From: Pempheris klunzingeri
Lineage: Eukaryota > Chordata > Actinopteri > Acropomatiformes > Pempheridae
Assembly: GCF_042242105.1 (NCBI RefSeq)
Contig: NC_092028.1
Location: forward strand, 15,051,338 to 15,115,337
Length of the DNA stretch: 64,000 nucleotides
Direction of reading: 5' to 3'
The notes under the pieces are model-generated. The model was not told the DNA's origin. It did no database searches and saw only the letters and a program-made list of their open reading frames with translations. The translations under genes and the position numbers were made by a program. Below are positions 59,090 through 64,000 of this stretch, one piece after another (the stretch's first letter is position 1; each line of letters begins with the position of its first letter).

Positions 59090-62000
59090 ATGGCTGGTGT
59101 TGTGGCTATGGCATCTGTCATTGAGGACTTTGACACCCAGGTATTTATATGAGTCTGATGTTTGGCTACAAATAGCATGCAGTAGTTGTTGCAAAGTGTT
59201 TTTCCTTCATTCTCACGCATTCTCATTTTTTATTAACTTTGCTCCGTTTTCAGCCTTGCAAGAAATCTCGCAAAGATGGTGGCAGTCCTGTTGTCAAGAC
59301 AATCACAAACTATTTCTCTCCTGTGCCCAAGCCTGCGGAGAAACCCTTTTCTCCTCCTCGCTCCAACAACATTATGGACTACTTTAACCGGAAAACTCTG
59401 TCCTCAAACGAAAAGATCGTCTCACCAGAACAGTCAAAAGAGAACTGTCAGACGGCTCAGCTTGCAGAAAAAGACGGCAGCCCAGAGGCAGCAGTGAAAC
59501 GGCCATCTCAGAAACGGAGTAGGAAATCCAGCAAAGCTGCAAGGAAACTTGTAGAGTCTGAAAGTGTTAGCCTTACAGGAGACGACAGCTGCTTTATTGT
59601 TGAGGAACCACATGATGGCAGAGACTCAGCAGCAGAAGTAATCAGCAGCTGTGGTGTTCTTGGCAGTGATACAGCAGCCCTGTTGGTCCAGCTTAGTGCT
59701 GAGGCTTGTATGACTGAAGGGAATGCCACCGAGACTCTCAATGTTAATGATGAACATTGTGAAAATGATTCCACATGTGGGAACAATGTTGAACTTAAAC
59801 CAGAACCGAACATTATTGAATTGTCTCCAATTGTGCCGTCAAAAGATAAAGCAAAACAGGTTAAAACTATTGCACGAAATTGTAGGAAGAAGCAGCAACA
59901 TGAGACAAAGCAATCAGAATCGGAGGAGAAAGAAAAAGAGAGCTCCTTGTGTGACGTTAGTATGGATGTCAATGTGGATGAGAGCTCTCAGTTAAACAAC
60001 AGCACAGTCACAATCTCCTTTGAGGAGTTTGTGCGGAGTCAGAGCCAGGACCAGGATGACGAGGACATGGATGATGCACAGGGCACAGATGATGAAGGTA
60101 AAACCACAACAGAGGCAAAAGAAATGGACTCTGAGCAGTTGGCCAGCCCTAAAGCTGAAGAAAATGTAGGTTCTTGGGAGCCAATTCTCCAAGTCTCACC
60201 CCGAACTGTCACTATCCAGGCTGAAGTGCATGTATCACCCAAACAGGAAGCAGCTAAAGCAGTGGGGAAGTTAGCCTCCATCTTCAACAGGAGAAAAGGG
60301 GTTATGAGCCCTGCAGAAGTAGTATCGTCTCCTCATATAGAGGCTGGACACCAACTTCCTTCTACCTCTTTTCCTCTCAAGCGTAAGTCCAATGTGGTTC
60401 TTCAAGAGGAAGATCTAGAGCTGGCTGTGCTCGAGAGTGAATCCATGCCCAAGTGCAGTGAATCAGAGAGGAAGCAGTTCATGGCTGCCTTCAAACAGCC
60501 TGGTCTGGATGGGTCCAAAACCAAATCTGGTAAGAGCCAGGGCAGGCAGAAGCAACCTGGAGAGAAGGATTTGGATGAGGCAGCCAAAGTCGCTGAAGAG
60601 GACACTGCAATTCCACCCTCCATTGACGAAGTCCCCGCTGCCTCTCAGGAAAACAAAGTAGCTAAAAAGCAACCAGCAAGAAAAGGCAGGAAGAAATCTA
60701 ACAAAGACAAGGAGGCAGTCACCACCCCAGCTGCTGCAGTGGCTGCTGCAGCCGGAGAAGAAGCAGTGGCCCCGATTGTTGAGGCTGATGATAAAAGAGA
60801 GGAGCCTCTCATCACCTCAACGCCCACCATCCCAGCAGTGAGGAGGTCCAGAAGAGAGGCTGTTGTCAGGCAAATGCCTGAGGCCACTGCAGCAACTCCT
60901 GTCAGAAAAACCAGGAAACACAACAAGTCCAATGATGCAGCTGCTGCTGATTTACCTAATGACAAGCCTGCGAAGGAAAAGATACGCAAGACCAAACACG
61001 GAGTATTTGTAGCAGAGATGGTGTGCCCACCTGACACAAAACAAAGTCCAATCAGGTGACACATGCATACAGTTTAATGATGATTTAATATATGATGCTT
61101 TTATAGATTACCCACATTAATGCAATGAAATACAACAGTTCTGCAATAGATTCTAACTTCATTTCACCTCAACACCACGATCTACATTCTCCAAAATGAT
61201 CATAAAGCTAAATCAACACATCTCTTAAGTGGTCATTATAACTGATCATCATAACTGTTATGATGGTAGGATTTATTGCAGAACTGTTGGATTTAATTGC
61301 AGTCACAATGAAATACAACAGCATTTTAGCCATGTGCACCAAACAAACTGGCAACGTGGAGTATATGCATGTCTGTGTTGTATTTAAGGCCGCCCATAAT
61401 ATTTACGTTCTAATTAAATGCTTTCTTTTCCATAAGGATTAAATTTACTAGAGTTCATAAAAATGTCTCCATGACCAAGGCTGAAAGTGGAAGTGAAATA
61501 AACACATCTTTGGCTACTAAAGTAAGTATGACTTGATAAGGAACACCTAGTAAAGTAATTATGATACGTGGGTTGAGGATGATGAAATTCTGTTTTTATC
61601 TTCTCCAGACTTCACATGACTCTAAAAAAAGGAAGCAGGCAAAGAAGTTGGTGGAGAAAGCCAGAGTGATCCAGCAGAGCAAAAAAGGTGCTGTGGAGGG
61701 GGGCACCTTAAGGCGTTCCTCACGAGCTGAGGCCTCCACCAAGAAGAGCTACTGCGAAGATGAGGTACTGTGAAAGGCCAGCAAAACATGAATCACAGAT
61801 TTGTGGAGGAACAGTTTTTCTGAACTGAACAGGGGGCTTTTTGGGGCCTCACAATTTCTCACCATGTGGTTTATTTTGTCAGGACTCTGTCATCTGCATG
61901 GAGGACGACCAGACAGACCCCGAAAAAAGTAAAACCCAGAAGTCTTTGCGAAGTCTAAATGATGTTCTGGGAAAAAACAAGGCCGTCCCAGGTAGTCTTC

Positions 62001-64000
62001 ACCAATCTAAATTGCCATTTACTGTCAAGCATTTTGTTGAATTCACACCTAATGCTGTTTTTTCTTTCCCACAGGCTCCAAAGTGGCCTCGCTGGGCCAA
62101 GAGAAGTCTGCTCGGAAGGTGTCCATCTTTGATGAGAGCAGCCATGAGAGCAACCATCCTCACGATGATGAGCAGTTCAGGGCGCGCAGAGAGTTCCTGA
62201 AGAGTGGCCTACCTGAGTCCTTTAGGAAACAGATAGCCAAGACCGCTGCCACCAAGGAGGCATACTCGCTGTCCTGTTCCTCATTTCAACCAGCTGTACA
62301 CGTGAAGCAACCACCAAACGGTAGGCTGTTCCTTCATAGAAATACACATGTTGTCATTTGACAGTGGTGGAAAGTACCTACAACACAGTACAATTTCGAA
62401 CGATAACTCGATAACTTGAGTTAGTAGTTACTTTGTAGATTCAGATTAATAACACTAACTATAATAATCACATTGATTATGATATGGTAATCAGAATAAA
62501 ATAAGACTTTATTGATCCCAGGTTGAAATCTCACAAGCTTCCCAGCAGTTTGTAAAGAAATTAACATTCAGCCCATCATTACCTGATACAACATTGTAGT
62601 TTTGTACATGGTAAAGCACCATAATTGTAATTAATAATACAATAAGACGACATTATTCTGAAATGGGCCATTGTGCATAATGAGTACTTTTACTTTTGGG
62701 GCTTAGAGTAGAGTTTGATGCTAATACTTAATACATACTATAAAAATTGGAGTGCCTGATTTTTCTTTTTATTGTTGTTGTGAAGGAGTGGTAAGTACAG
62801 ATGAATCAAAATGGACAAGAGCCCAGTAAAACTTGTTTCTGCTGTGTTTTGACAGACTGCCCTCTTTGGAGTCTGCTGTGGCCTGAGTCTTCGTTACTGT
62901 GTCATCTGAAAGAACTTTGGTGCCAAACAACAAACCCTCTTCCATCTGTCAGTGACTCTCTTTGTGTGAAGACACAACCAGCCCATAGAGCCGTTTGTGA
63001 ACAGGTATGTTATAACGACCTGTTTCTCTTAGCACCTGCCCATAAATGTGCGAGGTCGAATCCTGATAAAGGAACATTGACTTTAGTTTCAAACATTATA
63101 CAAACATTTGTGTCTATCTGGAATTAAAACGTTGCATAAATGGAAAACATAAAAACACACATTTAAAGCCTATTTCTGTTTGTTTTATTCTGTGTGTTGG
63201 GGTTGTGAGTTTTCTGGTAGTGTGGAGTGATTATACCTTGTATAAATAATCAGAAAACATTGATATTATGATGTTAAAAGGACATTTTTCACTCCAGGGC
63301 CACAGTGGGGTGTAACAACAAGCACAATATTTATTAAAAGTATGTTTTTCTTCTGAAGTGTTCTGGCTGGAAGCCAGAGGTTTCTGAAAGTGTTCGTCGC
63401 CTTCTAATGGAGGAGGTCGGCACCTCAAACCCTCCCTTCCCCGCTCAGATGTTCATCACTCGCCTCCTGAAGAGACACTCTGACCACCAGCAGCAGTGCT
63501 CAGCCTCAGGTCAGTCTGACGGGCACTCATGCAATGAATCAAAAGTCAATGTGTAGTATTGCAAAGCATCAGGTTAAGTTTTATTTAGGCTCTTATTAAG
63601 CTTGATTTCCTTACACTTCACTTCAATCAATACAATATTTACCCTGTATCTGTTTACTATCATCTACATGAAAAAAAATTCAAGTTTCCATTTTCCCTCA
63701 AAGGACACATACTGGGGCAGTATTTTAACAATTTAAAAGTAACTGCAAGCATAAAATCACAATTATATTTTTTTCTTGAGATTGATTGATTGATATTTTA
63801 GCAGGCAGTTGAGTATATTGACAAATGACATGTGCACCTAATCAAAATTCTTCCTTTGCATGTTACTGAACAGAACCAGAGGCTGTAACCACAGTCACAA
63901 GCACCACACAGTCAGCTGAGCCAGTAGGAGGGAAGAGGAAGAGGATAGATGATGAAGGGGAAATGACAGTGAAAGTGGCTAAAAAGCAACGAGCCAACTC
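59090..64000 (+). CDS. atad5: ATAD5/ELG1, PCNA-unloading factor (5' part; continues right of window)
   Basis: ATAD5 forms an RFC-like complex that removes PCNA from DNA after replication and helps USP1-UAF1 deubiquitinate PCNA. Exons: 59090-59140, 59254-61055, 61437-61521, 61609-61764, 61883-61991, 62075-62320, 62856-63004, 63359-63509 and 63874 onward; all phases join. The start MAGVVAMASVIEDF parallels human MVGVLAMA. Conserved blocks are PCKKSRK, KTITNYFSP, IMDYFNRKT, TISFEEFVRSQSQ, KRKSNVVLQEEDLELAVLES with ERKQFMAAFKQP, SPIRIKFTRV, RSLNDVLGK and FLKSGLPESFRKQIAKTAAT. The 1,802-nt second exon is typical. The LELAVLE area belongs to the N-terminal part that binds UAF1 in human, as I recall. 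The AAA+ ATPase domain lies beyond the right edge. Teleosts often label this gene atad5a. Confidence 0.95.
62360..62740. repeat. Degenerate dispersed repeat in atad5 intron
   Basis: It begins cagtggtggaaagtacctac, a terminus I recognise from fish MITE-like elements. It later has gagtacttttacttttgg and gtttgatgctaatacttaat from the other half. In between, gactttattgatcccaggtt resembles an inverted LINE/SINE 3' end, suggesting a nested insertion. Borders are approximate. Confidence 0.45.

Noticed and set aside
59508-59972. 154-aa minus-strand open frame
   Set aside because: It lies antisense within the long second exon of atad5, which is clearly coding on the plus strand. It is a shadow frame.

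Overview
This is vertebrate nuclear DNA, most likely from a teleost fish and probably a percomorph. All six protein-coding genes have many short exons with GT/AG borders and introns full of AC microsatellites. The interspersed repeats are kinds common in fish genomes. No prokaryotic operon, CRISPR array, virus or plasmid feature was found. Exon borders below were read by eye. For every gene, reading phase was checked across each junction, and every complete CDS comes out divisible by three.

Layout from left to right: (1) minus strand, the 5' part of a deoxyhypusine synthase gene (dhps or a divergent paralogue) that runs off the left edge. (2) Minus strand, a complete tnpo2 gene (transportin-2, nuclear import receptor, 889 aa, 23 coding exons). 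Its introns hold an expanded set of box C/D snoRNAs: three SNORD41-like copies, six copies of a second family, and one decayed copy. (3) Minus strand, il27ra (IL-27 receptor alpha/WSX-1, 700 aa, 14 coding exons). (4) Minus strand, rln3 (relaxin-3, two exons, 147 aa). (5) Plus strand, rfx1 (RFX-family transcription factor, about 905 aa). (6) Minus strand, khsrp (four-KH-domain RNA-binding protein, 670 aa). (7) Plus strand, the 5' part of atad5 (PCNA-unloading factor), which runs off the right edge.

The order rln3 - il27ra - rfx1 matches the neighbourhood I recall on human 19p13.12, and dhps/tnpo2 matches 19p13.13. This supports calling the cytokine receptor il27ra. khsrp (human 19p13.3) and atad5 (human 17q11.2) are local joins that differ from human.

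The most unusual content is inside tnpo2. The snoRNAs all have the host orientation and occupy separate introns, including an intron in the 3' UTR. They keep C, D and terminal-stem elements. At least two copies arose by segmental duplication that also carried a splice acceptor and the first part of a coding exon. The second family has a 10-nt perfect antisense match to the peptidyl-transferase region of 28S rRNA, next to a second complementary segment. Other points of interest are a possible in-frame 95-aa cassette exon in rfx1, divergence of the dhps protein at normally near-invariant residues, and long GT tracts directly beside splice sites in il27ra and khsrp.
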